Shown here: positions 8,393-16,947 of the stretch, piece by piece | Layout of the letters: each line of letters starts with the position of its first letter | Numbering within the stretch: position 1 is the first letter of the stretch | NCBI GenBank assembly: GCA_002371495.1 | Contig: DFIX01000019.1 | Span: 40,434-104,433 of the forward strand | Direction: 5' to 3' | Source of the DNA: Eggerthellaceae bacterium UBA3686 | GTDB lineage: Bacteria; Actinomycetota; Coriobacteriia; Coriobacteriales; Eggerthellaceae | DNA: 64,000 nt | Program-made: the position numbers and the translations under genes | Notes under the pieces: model-generated | The model's database searches: none | The model's input: the letters and a program-made list of their open reading frames with translations, nothing else | What the model was told of the DNA's origin: nothing

Positions 8393-8455
8393 AACGGGAA
8401 ACAGCAATGATTACCTCGACGCCCAGACGCAGGGATCGGCGCCGCTTCCAAACCC

Positions 8456-9376
8456 TTACGCGAGCTCGACGTAGTCGGTTTTCTTGGCAGCTATGCGGAC
8501 GTTGACTTCCTGGTTCTTCAGCGAGACACGGCTGTGGGGCGGCACGGATTCGGTCAAGAAGGCGCTGCCGGCGATGACCGACCCCTCCCCTACGACCGTA
8601 TCGCCGCCGAGCACGCAGGCGTTGGCGTAGATGGTGACCTTGTCCTCGATGGTCGGGTGGCGACGCACACCGGCCAGACGCTGTCCTCCGCGCGTCGAGA
8701 GGGCGCCCAACGTCACACCCTGGTAAATCTTTACGTAGTTGCCGATCTTGGTGGTTTCGCCGATGACGACGCCGGTTGCGTGGTCGATGAAGAAATACTC
8801 GCCGATTTCGGCGCCTGCATTGATGTCGACGCCGGTACGGCTGTGGGCGTACTCGGTCATGATGCGCGGAATCAGCGGAACGTCGAGCTGGTACAGCTCG
8901 TGCGCGATTCGGTACACCCAGATGGCGAAAAAGCCCGGATACGAGTAGATGACCTCTTCCTTCGACTGCGCCGCAGGGTCGCCGTCGAATGCAGCCTGAA
9001 TGTCTTTGTGGAGCATCTTCTGAATGGCGGGCAACTTGCACATCATCTTTTCGCAGACCTCGCGCGAGCGCTCTTCGATGGCCTCCGCGTCGACTGAACC
9101 CCCGTCGCGGAAGCTGAACGCAAGGCAGACCTGCGAGTAGAGCTTCTCTTCGACCTGCAGCACCGTGTTGCCGATAAAGTACTTGGCATCGACCGACGTC
9201 TGCGCGCCATCGGTGAAATAGCCCGGGAACATGATATTTCGGACGTCCTTCAGGATGGCAATGATGGCGTTGCGGCTTGGCATGCGGCGCTCAGGCGTCG
9301 TGAAGAAGATCTCGTCGCTCGATTCGTACATGCCCTTGATCTCGTCGATGATGTCGTGCAGATCGCATTTTTTCAT
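8456..9376 (-). CDS. cysE: Serine O-acetyltransferase (CysE/EpsC type)
   Basis: This 306-residue enzyme makes O-acetylserine from serine and acetyl-CoA, the first step of cysteine synthesis. The N-terminal half is helical. The C-terminal half is a left-handed hexapeptide-repeat beta helix: DINAGAEIGEYFFIDHATG, VVIGETTKIGNYVKIYQGVT, then ANACVLGGDTVVGEGSVI. The catalytic His-Asp pair sits in EYAHSRTGVD and IDHATG. I start at ATG 9376 (MKKCDLHD) because AGGTG is correctly spaced; an ATG 21 bp earlier has none. It is the last gene of the FKBP-flippase-nadE-cysE run, 56 bp after nadE. Confidence 0.9.
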   Translation of the reverse strand: MKKCDLHDIIDEIKGMYESSDEIFFTTPERRMPSRNAIIAILKDVRNIMFPGYFTDGAQTSVDAKYFIGNTVLQVEEKLYSQVCLAFSFRDGGSVDAEAIEERSREVCEKMMCKLPAIQKMLHKDIQAAFDGDPAAQSKEEVIYSYPGFFAIWVYRIAHELYQLDVPLIPRIMTEYAHSRTGVDINAGAEIGEYFFIDHATGVVIGETTKIGNYVKIYQGVTLGALSTRGGQRLAGVRRHPTIEDKVTIYANACVLGGDTVVGEGSVIAGSAFLTESVPPHSRVSLKNQEVNVRIAAKKTDYVELA

Positions 9377-9432
9377 TGGTGCACCTCGCGGCTTCAATCG
9401 GGGCCCGAGTCGTGTCGGGCGCGGCTGACCGG

Positions 9433-10980
9433 TTATTTCATGCCCATTATCGTACGCACGAGCACGTTGTAGCGCGTAGAAGGCTCTTTCGGCATCTGAC
9501 TATCGGGTCGAGCGCACACGCTTGCCCTGCTTGCTATGGTTATGGCGGGCGGAGCCTGGATGCGCTTGAAGGACGCGCGCGAAATCGACCCCGCGACCCA
9601 CTGCAGATCGGCTAAAAACGCCTGCGGATCATCGAGGCCGTAGTAGCCTACCCACGGACCGGCCTCGGTGTCGGCAAGTCGCGTGTCTAGGTAGTTCTGC
9701 ATGATGTCGCAGCATGCCGCATCGAGGCTGCGCGGGCGCAAAAGCCCATCGCCCAGCAAGCGCGACACGAGCCAGTCGTGGTAGAACCATTTCATGGGAT
9801 CGCGTTGCCCGTTCGCGAGCTCAGCCGAGGGGGGCGTTTCCCATACAAGACCGCGTTCGGTCTGCGTTGGCAAGAGGTTGCTGGGCACGACTTCGGACCC
9901 GGTTCGCTCGTTTACGCGACGCGCCAGGTCAAAGAGCTGCACTTTCGTCAAATCGCCTATGGGCGCCAGAGCACCGATGGCATCGCCGTACAGCGTTGCA
10001 TAGCCGAGCGCGCACTCCACGCGGTTTCCGTTGTTCACAACCACGCCGTTTTCGATAGCGGCAAAGGTAGAAAGCAGGTTTCCGCGAGTGCGGGCCTGCA
10101 CGTTCTCGAGGATGACGCCCTTCAGGACATCGGTCCCATAGCCGTACTGCAGAAGCGTGTTGCCGAGCGAGACAACCAAATCCTCGATGACGCCGTTGCG
10201 CAGCGCAATGCCGAGCGCGCTCGCGAGCTGGGCGGCATTCGATTTCGTGGCTTCGGAATTGTAGCGCGTAGCCATGTTATAGCCAACAACACGCTCGGGA
10301 CCCAGGGCAAGGGACAAAAGGCTGGCGGTGATGCTGCTGTCCAGGCCGCCCGAGAGCCCGACGATCCATTTGGGGCCGAATGGCAGCACGTACGCATCGA
10401 AGCGCCTGATCGTCTGCACGAGGCACTCGAGAAGCTTTTCTCCCGGTGGCAGTGTTTGCGCCGCAGGCTCTGATTCGGGTGCAGCCGAGAAGTCGACGAG
10501 CCGGAATTCCTCTTGGAAGTCGTCGCGCAAACGCATGGTCACCTGCCCGGCGCCGTCGACGACCGAGGAGCCCCCGTCGAATGCGAGCACCTTCTTGCCC
10601 TCCTCGCGCATACCGACGGGCCGCACGACGATGCTGCGCGCCGGCAGCATTCGCTCGTCGGGCATGACCGTATACGGCCGTAAGTCGGCGACGATGCTGA
10701 AGTCGCAGCCTTCGCACGCACGCCCGATGCCGATGCGGTACGTCTCGCCGCAAGCATCAAGCACCACCACGTTGCCGGCAACGTCGATGCGCGAGTCGTT
10801 AAGCCCGATAATGCGCACGTCGGACTCGTCGGTCAGCGAGTTGGGCACGACGAGGGCATCGGCCGAGACGTCGAGCGCGCGCTCGACCATACGGTCGCAT
10901 GCGGCTTCGTTTCGCGAGGGCTGGCCCTCGACAATTTCGACTTGACCGATGCCGATCTTCAATTTGGAAAGGTCGCCCAT
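9433..10980 (-). CDS. nadE: NAD+ synthetase with a degenerate, shortened glutaminase domain
   Basis: The C-terminal two thirds are a NAD synthetase: the ATP pyrophosphatase loop SGGLDSS at 210-216, the YNMATRYNSE segment, GNLLSTFAA, and DLTKVQLFDLAR. It converts nicotinate adenine dinucleotide to NAD+. The first 170 residues resemble the nitrilase-type glutaminase of glutamine-dependent enzymes but are about 100 residues short. The expected FPE motif with its catalytic Glu reads VPNSL (45-49), and no catalytic-Cys motif is apparent. I infer that it uses free ammonia. The start abuts the flippase stop codon (TAG then ATG), with AGGAGG inside the flippase gene, so translation is probably coupled. 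Confidence 0.85.
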   Translation of the reverse strand: MGDLSKLKIGIGQVEIVEGQPSRNEAACDRMVERALDVSADALVVPNSLTDESDVRIIGLNDSRIDVAGNVVVLDACGETYRIGIGRACEGCDFSIVADLRPYTVMPDERMLPARSIVVRPVGMREEGKKVLAFDGGSSVVDGAGQVTMRLRDDFQEEFRLVDFSAAPESEPAAQTLPPGEKLLECLVQTIRRFDAYVLPFGPKWIVGLSGGLDSSITASLLSLALGPERVVGYNMATRYNSEATKSNAAQLASALGIALRNGVIEDLVVSLGNTLLQYGYGTDVLKGVILENVQARTRGNLLSTFAAIENGVVVNNGNRVECALGYATLYGDAIGALAPIGDLTKVQLFDLARRVNERTGSEVVPSNLLPTQTERGLVWETPPSAELANGQRDPMKWFYHDWLVSRLLGDGLLRPRSLDAACCDIMQNYLDTRLADTEAGPWVGYYGLDDPQAFLADLQWVAGSISRASFKRIQAPPAITIASRASVCARPDSQMPKEPSTRYNVLVRTIMGMK

Positions 10981-12522
10981 CTAGCGCCTCCTGCCGCTCT
11001 GGAACTTCAGGCGCTGAGTCACGTACTCGCGAACGAGCAGGATCAGCAAGATGCTCATGACAATCAGATAGCCCACCACGGCACCCTCGAGCTTCATCAT
11101 CGTGGTCATGAGGATGAGCACCAGAAGCGAGAACCCGAACGTGATGAGGTACAAGCCCAGCACCACCTGCTGGCGGCGCAGGATCGTTATGACCTGGTAG
11201 AGGAAGTCGATTGCCGCAGTCACGCCGCCGGCAGCGAGCATGATAAACGACAGCTGCTTCATAGGTGCAAAGTCAAGGCCGTACATGAAGCTCATAATGG
11301 GAATGCCGACCCAGTTCATGAACAGTATGCCGACGACCGTGATGCCCACGATGAGCACCATCATGGCTATGATCACCATGTCGAAGCGCGCGCGGCGCGA
11401 CTCGTCCGCCCAAACGTTCGCGAGTTTGACGAGCAGGGGCTTGTAGATCATCCCGACTGTGATGAGAATCGCCTGCGCCGGGAAGTACAGCGCGTTGAAA
11501 TAAAGCTGGTTATCGTAGGGCAACGAAGCACCCTGCATGACGAACTTGGGCATGTTGTCGACGAGCGCGTACAGGAAAAGCGCCGCGAATACGGGAAAGC
11601 ATTCCGTGAACAGGAGCTTGACCGAGAGCATGTTGGGCGCCGACGAGCGCGGGGTCTCGAACATGGTCAGCGGGAACGTTGCGAACGCAAGCGTGCATGC
11701 GGCGGCGATCGCCATGGCGACGGCCGCTATGCCCAAATCGCCGGTGATGAGCAATGCGACCGTGAAGAGCAGAAACGCCGCGACCGAGCGCAACGTCAAC
11801 GAGATGCCGCCTAAATAGAGCTTGTCGACCTGCTGCAAACGGCCCTCGTACACCTCGCCGAGCGCATCGATGGCCTTGAACGTGAACACGCCCATGCTCA
11901 TGACGAACATCTCGCCCGTATAGCCCAGGGCATTGCAGATAACGAGCCCGATAAGCAGCATCACAAGGCACGTGGCCGCACGGTTTATTTGGTAGTCGGC
12001 AAACGAATGGTACTCGTCGAGGTCCGATACCTGGTACGTGCGCACGCCGTAGCTCGCCAGTATGTAGAGCAGGTTGGCGATGACGAAGGCGAACGAGAAC
12101 ATGCCGGCTCGCTCGACGCCGGCCAGCCACGTGACGACGATGGTCAGAAACGGGAAAACCATGCCCCATGCCGCGAACCCGATGGTGTTCCATACGAAAT
12201 CGCGCGACGTACGGCCCGATGCATACTCCTCGTCCTGTCCGGCCAAGTTGCCTTCCGACACAGCGCCGACGAGCCGGTCGAACCAGTCGTTTATGAACTT
12301 GCGGACCGGGTTCTGCTTGCGCGGGCGGTCGGCGAACACCGATTCGCGAACCTCTTCCTCGGCTTGGACGGCGCCCCGCATCGAACGGCCGCGGTCGTGC
12401 ACGCTTCCGCTGTCGCGCACCGTGGCGTCGGCCATCTGGTAGCGCGAAGACGACCGAGTGCGTACGGCACCGCGATGCGCGGCGTTCGCATCGGTTCTGC
12501 TTTTCCTTACTTCCCTTGCCAT
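10981..12522 (-). CDS. Polysaccharide (Wzx/MurJ-like) flippase family membrane protein
   Basis: This 513-residue protein has a charged, Arg/Ser-rich N-terminal extension of about 105 residues and then some 12-14 hydrophobic helices. The pattern (FVWNTIGFAAWGMVFPFLTIVVTWLAG, later FPVFAALFLYALVDNMPKFV) is that of oligosaccharide flippases such as RfbX/Wzx, which move undecaprenyl-linked glycans across the membrane. No glycosyltransferases are nearby, so the substrate is unknown. ATG 12522 has no clear Shine-Dalgarno and lies 18 bp after the FKBP stop; nadE follows directly. Confidence 0.75.
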   Translation of the reverse strand: MAREVRKSRTDANAAHRGAVRTRSSSRYQMADATVRDSGSVHDRGRSMRGAVQAEEEVRESVFADRPRKQNPVRKFINDWFDRLVGAVSEGNLAGQDEEYASGRTSRDFVWNTIGFAAWGMVFPFLTIVVTWLAGVERAGMFSFAFVIANLLYILASYGVRTYQVSDLDEYHSFADYQINRAATCLVMLLIGLVICNALGYTGEMFVMSMGVFTFKAIDALGEVYEGRLQQVDKLYLGGISLTLRSVAAFLLFTVALLITGDLGIAAVAMAIAAACTLAFATFPLTMFETPRSSAPNMLSVKLLFTECFPVFAALFLYALVDNMPKFVMQGASLPYDNQLYFNALYFPAQAILITVGMIYKPLLVKLANVWADESRRARFDMVIIAMMVLIVGITVVGILFMNWVGIPIMSFMYGLDFAPMKQLSFIMLAAGGVTAAIDFLYQVITILRRQQVVLGLYLITFGFSLLVLILMTTMMKLEGAVVGYLIVMSILLILLVREYVTQRLKFQSGRRR

Positions 12523-12540
12523 TCGATCGGATGCGCCCTG

Positions 12541-12966
12541 CTATTCGGCCTCGAGCAGCTCGATCTCGAACGTCAGGTCCTTACCTGCCAGCTCGTGGTT
12601 CATGTCGAAGGTGATGGTCTCGTCGTCTTTGGCCACGACCACGCAGGGCACGGGACGCCCATCGGGGGTCGCAAGGACGGGGTGCTGGCCGACCTTCAGC
12701 TTCTCGGAGCCCGGTAGAGCCTCGAATTGCATCTTGATGATCATCTTTGGGTCGACTTCGCCATAAGCCTCTGCGGCGGGGATGACCACCGTGATGGTCT
12801 GGCCGACCTCCATGTCGCGCACGGCGTTGTCGAAGCCTGGAATCATCTGGCCGCCCATGCAGGTAAACGCAAGCGGCTCGCCGCGGTCGCGCGACGAGTC
12901 GAACTTTGTCCCATCGGCCAGCGTGCCGACGTAATGCACCTTGACCTTCTTGCCTTCGTTGCTCAT
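12541..12966 (-). CDS. FKBP-type peptidyl-prolyl cis-trans isomerase, SlyD-like
   Basis: This 141-residue protein matches the SlyD form of FKBP: KVKVHYVGTLADGTKFDSS at the start, MIPGFDNAVRDMEVGQ, AYGE, then an inserted IF chaperone flap (KMIIKMQFEALPGSEKLKVGQ) and DMNHELAGKDLTFEIELLE at the end. It speeds proline isomerisation during folding. No His-rich metal tail is present. The start has GAGGAG upstream. It leads the cluster that continues into the flippase, nadE and cysE. Confidence 0.9.
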   Translation of the reverse strand: MSNEGKKVKVHYVGTLADGTKFDSSRDRGEPLAFTCMGGQMIPGFDNAVRDMEVGQTITVVIPAAEAYGEVDPKMIIKMQFEALPGSEKLKVGQHPVLATPDGRPVPCVVVAKDDETITFDMNHELAGKDLTFEIELLEAE

Positions 12967-13065
12967 GAAAGCTCCTCGTGTTTCGAAAACCGATTAGTTC
13001 GAAGCAAAAGTCTACTACACCCCAGCAGCCAAGACCCGATTCTTAATGAAAAGCACCAATGCAAA

Positions 13066-13096
13066 GCGAGCACTTCGCCCTGGGCGAAGTGCTCGC
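13066..13096 (-). terminator. Stem-loop, probably terminator of paaK-ACT
   Basis: There is a perfect 15-bp stem, GCGAGCACTTCGCCC with its complement at 13082-13096. On the minus strand it is followed by a loose T-rich run (TTTGCATTGGTGCTTTT). It lies between the ACT gene and the FKBP gene. Confidence 0.6.
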
Positions 13097-13201
13097 TCGC
13101 TTGATTGCCTTGCATGAACGCTTTTTCCTCGAACAACAGGGGCGCTCAAATGTATGGCGACGAGCTACACTCCCACCGCCATACAAACGTCGCATCCGAG
13201 G

Positions 13202-13630
13202 TTAGGCGATGTCTTCCTGCTTGAGCAGCTTGAAGCCTGCCTCCTCGATGGCCTTGGCAGCCGCGGAAGCCTCTTCGGCACCGCTGATCTTCAGCACATC
13301 GCAGGCCATATCGCCGTTTATCGAGAAGCAGTAGCCGTACTCGATGTTCTGATCCAGCTCGTCGAGCGTGGCGAGCAGGCGCGCCAAGCCGCCCGGCTCG
13401 TTGGGCACGCCGATGGCAGCCACTTTCGTCGAGATGGCACGGTAGTCGGCCGCGTTCAGCACGTCGAGTGCGCGCGCCGGGTCGTCGCAGATGATGCGCA
13501 CGACGCCGTAGTCGGTCGTGTCGGCGATCACGAGCGATTTCATGTTGATGTTCGCCCATGCGAGCGTGCGGCACAGCGCCGCCAGGCGGCCTTCGGAATT
13601 CTCGAGGAATACGGTAATCTGATCAATCAT
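13202..13630 (-). CDS. Tandem ACT-domain protein
   Basis: The 142-residue protein is two ACT domains in a row: MIDQITVFLENSEGRLAALC starts the first and GVPNEPGGLARLLATLDELD the second. ACT domains bind amino acids and regulate enzymes. Genes of this form commonly sit beside phenylacetate-CoA ligase, as here, and presumably sense an aromatic amino acid or its product (inference). The start overlaps the end of paaK (TAG, one base, ATG) with GAAGGAG inside paaK, so the two are translationally coupled. Confidence 0.85.
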   Translation of the reverse strand: MIDQITVFLENSEGRLAALCRTLAWANINMKSLVIADTTDYGVVRIICDDPARALDVLNAADYRAISTKVAAIGVPNEPGGLARLLATLDELDQNIEYGYCFSINGDMACDVLKISGAEEASAAAKAIEEAGFKLLKQEDIA

Positions 13631-13631
13631 G

Positions 13632-14939
13632 CTAGTTCACTCCTTCGCGCAGGTCGATGACGCGCTTGGCCTTGCCTTCCGAGCGCGGAATCGACTTCGG
13701 CTCGACGATCCTGACCTTGATGCCGACGGACAACGCCGCTTTGAGCTTGGCCTCGAGCGCTTTCTGCAGGCCTTCAATCTGACGGATCTCGTCGAAGTCG
13801 AAGCCCTGTTCCATTTCGACTTTCAGCGTGACGCGGTCGAGGTGGGCGACCGTCGTGAGCTCGACCTGGTACCAGCTCGACAGCTCGGGCATCGTCTTCA
13901 TGACGTCCTCGATCTGCGACGGGAAGACGTTGACGCCGCGGATGATGAGCATGTCGTCGGTGCGGCCGTGCAGGCGGTCGATGCGCCTGTGCGTGCGCCC
14001 GCAAGCACACTCGCCGGGGATGATGCGCGTGATGTCGCGCGTGCGGTAGCGCACCACGGGCGTCGCCTCGCGGTCGGTCGTGGTCAGCACGAGCTCGCCC
14101 CACTCGCCGTCGGGCAGCACTTCTCCGGTCTCGGGATCGATGATCTCGGCGAAGAAATGGTCCTCGGCCAGGTGAAGGCCGTTCTGCTCCATGCACTCGA
14201 TTGCCACGCCCGGGCCCATCGTCTCGGTCAGGCCGTACACGTCGAGCACCTTGTAGCTGAGCTTTTTCTCGAGGTCGGCGCGGAAATTGTCGCTGAATGC
14301 CTCGGCGCCGTGAATGCCGACGCGCAGCTTGAAGTCCTTGGCCGGATCGAGCCCCATGGCGATGGCCGTATCGGCGATGTGCATGGCATATGACGGTGTG
14401 CAGCACAGGATGGTCGAGCCCATCTCGCGCAGGATGCGGATCTGGCGCTCGGTATTGCCCGCGCTCATGGGAATGGTGGTGCATCCGGCCGAAACGCCGC
14501 CGTAATGGGCGCCCAAGCCGCCGGTGAACAGGCCGTAGCCATAGCACACATGCATGATGTCATCTTCGCCGCCGTCGGCGTACTCAACGCCACGCGCAAA
14601 GCAATCGCCCCAAATCTCGAGGTCATGCTCGGTGTATCCGCCCACGGTAGCCACACCGGTCGTGCCGGACGACATATGGATCTCACGCACGTCCTTCATC
14701 GGCACGGCGAACATCTTAAACGGATAGTTATCGCGCAGGTCCTGCTTGGTAGTAAACGGAGCCTTGGCAATATCGGCGAGGGTTTCAACGGAATACGGAT
14801 CGAAACCGGCTTCGTCAAAGCGCTCTTTGTAAAACGGTACGTTCTCGTAGCAAGTGACGAGTGTCTTCTTGACCCCCTCGAACTGAAGCGCTTCGATCTG
14901 GTCATGAGGCAACGTCAGAATGTCCTTCTTTTCGGTCAT
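13632..14939 (-). CDS. paaK: Phenylacetate-CoA ligase (PaaK family)
   Basis: This 435-residue adenylating enzyme activates phenylacetate or a related aryl acid to its CoA thioester using ATP. It shows the family P-loop SSGTTGVATVGGYT, the YGLTETMGPG motif, the zinc-site CACGRTHRRIDRLHGRTDDM and the C-terminal domain motif IPRSEGKAKRV. I start at MTEKKD (ATG 14939), which has AAAGGTG upstream, rather than at an ATG 15 bp earlier. No ring-degradation (paa) genes are near; the PaaK-ACT pair is typical of anaerobes that ferment aromatic amino acids, although the usual indolepyruvate oxidoreductase genes are not next to it. Confidence 0.9.
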   Translation of the reverse strand: MTEKKDILTLPHDQIEALQFEGVKKTLVTCYENVPFYKERFDEAGFDPYSVETLADIAKAPFTTKQDLRDNYPFKMFAVPMKDVREIHMSSGTTGVATVGGYTEHDLEIWGDCFARGVEYADGGEDDIMHVCYGYGLFTGGLGAHYGGVSAGCTTIPMSAGNTERQIRILREMGSTILCCTPSYAMHIADTAIAMGLDPAKDFKLRVGIHGAEAFSDNFRADLEKKLSYKVLDVYGLTETMGPGVAIECMEQNGLHLAEDHFFAEIIDPETGEVLPDGEWGELVLTTTDREATPVVRYRTRDITRIIPGECACGRTHRRIDRLHGRTDDMLIIRGVNVFPSQIEDVMKTMPELSSWYQVELTTVAHLDRVTLKVEMEQGFDFDEIRQIEGLQKALEAKLKAALSVGIKVRIVEPKSIPRSEGKAKRVIDLREGVN

Positions 14940-15110
14940 CCGCACACCTTTCATGATTGCCCAGGGCGCGTACTACCCTGGTTCCACAATTTACGCGAGG
15001 CGTATCATACCTCAGAAAACAAACCGCTCCAACGTGGTAAAGCGATTGTTAACGACATTTAGCATTATTTATTGGTGTTTATCATCGTAATTCAAATAAC
15101 TCCAGCGCAA

Positions 15111-15140
15111 AACGAGCCACAGGAGTACCCATGGCTCGTT
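15111..15140 (-). terminator. Terminator of the NfeD-SPFH pair
   Basis: AACGAGCCA (15111-15119) pairs with TGGCTCGTT (15132-15140). On the minus strand it ends in TTTTG. It lies 34 bp beyond the SPFH stop codon. Confidence 0.7.
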
Positions 15141-15173
15141 CCTTCACTCAGTGCACGTTATTTGAGCGTTTCC

Positions 15174-16133
15174 CTACTGCTGCTCCTCAGCTTGCGGCTG
15201 CACGGCGGGAGCGTCGGTCACAACTTCCTTCAGCGCGGCGGCGACGCCGGCGAGGCCCTGCATATCGGAAGGGATGATGAGCTTGGTGGCCTGCCCACGC
15301 GACACTTCCTTCAGGGCTTCGAACGACTGCAGGGTCAGAACCGCGTTGTCCGCGCCGGCCTCTCGCACCATGCGGATGCCGTCGGCGGTCGCCTGCTGGA
15401 CGTTGCGAATTGCTTCAGCCTCGCCTTGAGCGTCGAGGATCTGGCGCTGCTTCTCGGCTTCGGCTGCCAGAATGACCGTCTGCTTGCGCGCCTCGGCAGC
15501 CAGAATCTGGGCCTGCTTGTTGCCCTCGGCGATGGTGATGGCGCTCTGCTTCTGGCCTTCGGCGAGCAGGACCGCCTCGCGCTTCTCGCGCTCGGCCTTC
15601 ATCTGCTTTTCCATCGCTTCCTGAATCTGACGCGGCGGGGTGATGTTCTTGACCTCGACGCGATTGACCTTTATGCCCCATGCGTCCGTCGCCTCGTCGA
15701 GGATCGAGCGCATTTGGGCGTTGATGGTATCGCGGCTGACGAGCGTCGTGTCGAGGTCCATGTCGCCGATGATGTTGCGCAGCGTCGTGGCGGTCAGGTT
15801 CTCGATGGCCATGATGGGATTCTCGACGCCGTAGCAGTACAGGCGCGGATCCATGACTTTGTAGAAGATGACCGAGTCGATCGACATCGTGACGTTGTCC
15901 TTGGTGATGACGGGCTGCGGCGGGAAATCAGCAACCTGTTCCTTCAACGAGATGTGCGCACGGATGTGGTCGATGAAGGGTACTTTCACGTGAAGGCCGT
16001 TGCCCCAGGTGGTCAGGTATGACCCAAGGCGCTCGACAACCATGGTTTCGGCCTGCGGAACTATTTTGATGCACGAGAGGCATACGAACACGACTATGGC
16101 GATGACAACGATGATGGGTACGAGTGCAAACAT
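15174..16133 (-). CDS. SPFH/Band-7 (stomatin-like, QmcA) membrane protein
   Basis: This 319-residue protein has one N-terminal membrane segment (MFALVPIIVVIAIVVFVCLS), the Band-7 domain beginning VPQAETMVVERLGSYLTTW, a long Ala/Glu/Gln-rich coiled coil (EKQMKAEREKREAVLLAEGQ onwards) and an acidic C-terminus. Such proteins oligomerise in membrane microdomains and are usually partnered with an NfeD protein, found here 56 bp upstream. The role is probably membrane quality control (family knowledge). AGGAGG precedes ATG 16133. Confidence 0.9.
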   Translation of the reverse strand: MFALVPIIVVIAIVVFVCLSCIKIVPQAETMVVERLGSYLTTWGNGLHVKVPFIDHIRAHISLKEQVADFPPQPVITKDNVTMSIDSVIFYKVMDPRLYCYGVENPIMAIENLTATTLRNIIGDMDLDTTLVSRDTINAQMRSILDEATDAWGIKVNRVEVKNITPPRQIQEAMEKQMKAEREKREAVLLAEGQKQSAITIAEGNKQAQILAAEARKQTVILAAEAEKQRQILDAQGEAEAIRNVQQATADGIRMVREAGADNAVLTLQSFEALKEVSRGQATKLIIPSDMQGLAGVAAALKEVVTDAPAVQPQAEEQQ

Positions 16134-16189
16134 GAAAACCTCCTATCGGCTGCTTTTGGCGGTATTGGCGACTTGCCGACGCGCGGGCC

Positions 16190-16633
16190 TTACACGCGCT
16201 CGACGACGAGCTTGATCGATTTCTGGTCGACGACGCGCACCTGCGCGCCCGACGGTATGGCCGAGCCATCCGCAGAAAGCGCCGTCCAAGTAACGCGGTC
16301 GGGTGTCTCGACACGCCCGGTCATAGCTTCGGGGTCAATCGGCTCGACGACCACGGCGGTCGTGCCGATGAACGTCTGCTCGTGCGACTCGCCATGTTTG
16401 CGGTACTTCAGCACGACGGGCCTCAGCAGCGCCAGGCTTGCGAGCGACACAACCAGAAACGCCACGAGCTGCACGACCATCGAGCCGCCGAAGAAGCCGA
16501 TGAAGAACGCGACGATGCCCCCGATGACGAACCAGACGGTTATCAGGCTCACCGACACCGCCTCGATGACTGCCGCGACGACGGCGACTATCAGCCAAAT
16601 GTAAGGGCTTGCGAAAACCGAGCCGATGTCCAT
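16190..16633 (-). CDS. NfeD-family membrane protein
   Basis: This 147-residue protein has two or three hydrophobic helices (PYIWLIVAVVAAVIEAVSVSL, VWFVIGGIVAFFIGFFGG, then VVQLVAFLVVSLASLALL) followed by a C-terminal OB-fold domain (FIGTTAVVVEPIDPEAMTGR). That is the short NfeD form, partner of SPFH proteins. I start at ATG 16633, with AAAGGAGG upstream; an ATG 42 bp earlier has no ribosome site. It is the first gene of the two-gene unit with the SPFH protein. Confidence 0.88.
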   Translation of the reverse strand: MDIGSVFASPYIWLIVAVVAAVIEAVSVSLITVWFVIGGIVAFFIGFFGGSMVVQLVAFLVVSLASLALLRPVVLKYRKHGESHEQTFIGTTAVVVEPIDPEAMTGRVETPDRVTWTALSADGSAIPSGAQVRVVDQKSIKLVVERV

Positions 16634-16803
16634 GCGTCCTCCTTTCTTTCCCCACGAGTATAGCAAACCCCGCACCTGCCCGCCTCATCGTCCTGCCCGA
16701 TGTTGTGCGTTTGTAATTACGCTCGCACCAAGCTGTTTGCGTCCCGTCGCAGTTGCGCATGATATAGCCTCGATGAATTGAGTCCCAACCGCCCAATCCC
16801 ACC

Positions 16804-16855
16804 GCGTTTCTGATGGTGGGGGCGCGCTCCGGCTTGGCTTCGCCTACGGAGACGC
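16804..16855. repeat. Family-1 remnant with internal deletion
   Basis: GCGTTTC (16804-16810) and GAGACGC (16849-16855) can still pair, and between them stand GGTGGGGGCGCGCTCC and GGCTTGGCTTCGCC from the family-1 core. The second half of the core is missing. It lies in the divergent gap between nfeD and the YgjP-like gene, which otherwise shows no clear feature. Confidence 0.55.
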
Positions 16856-16947
16856 GATGGGACGGATCGACAAGACGATGAACGGCAAACTCTAGGGTAT
16901 GATACGGAACATAAAGTATCTGGGCAGCAAACGCGCGAGGTGACGTC

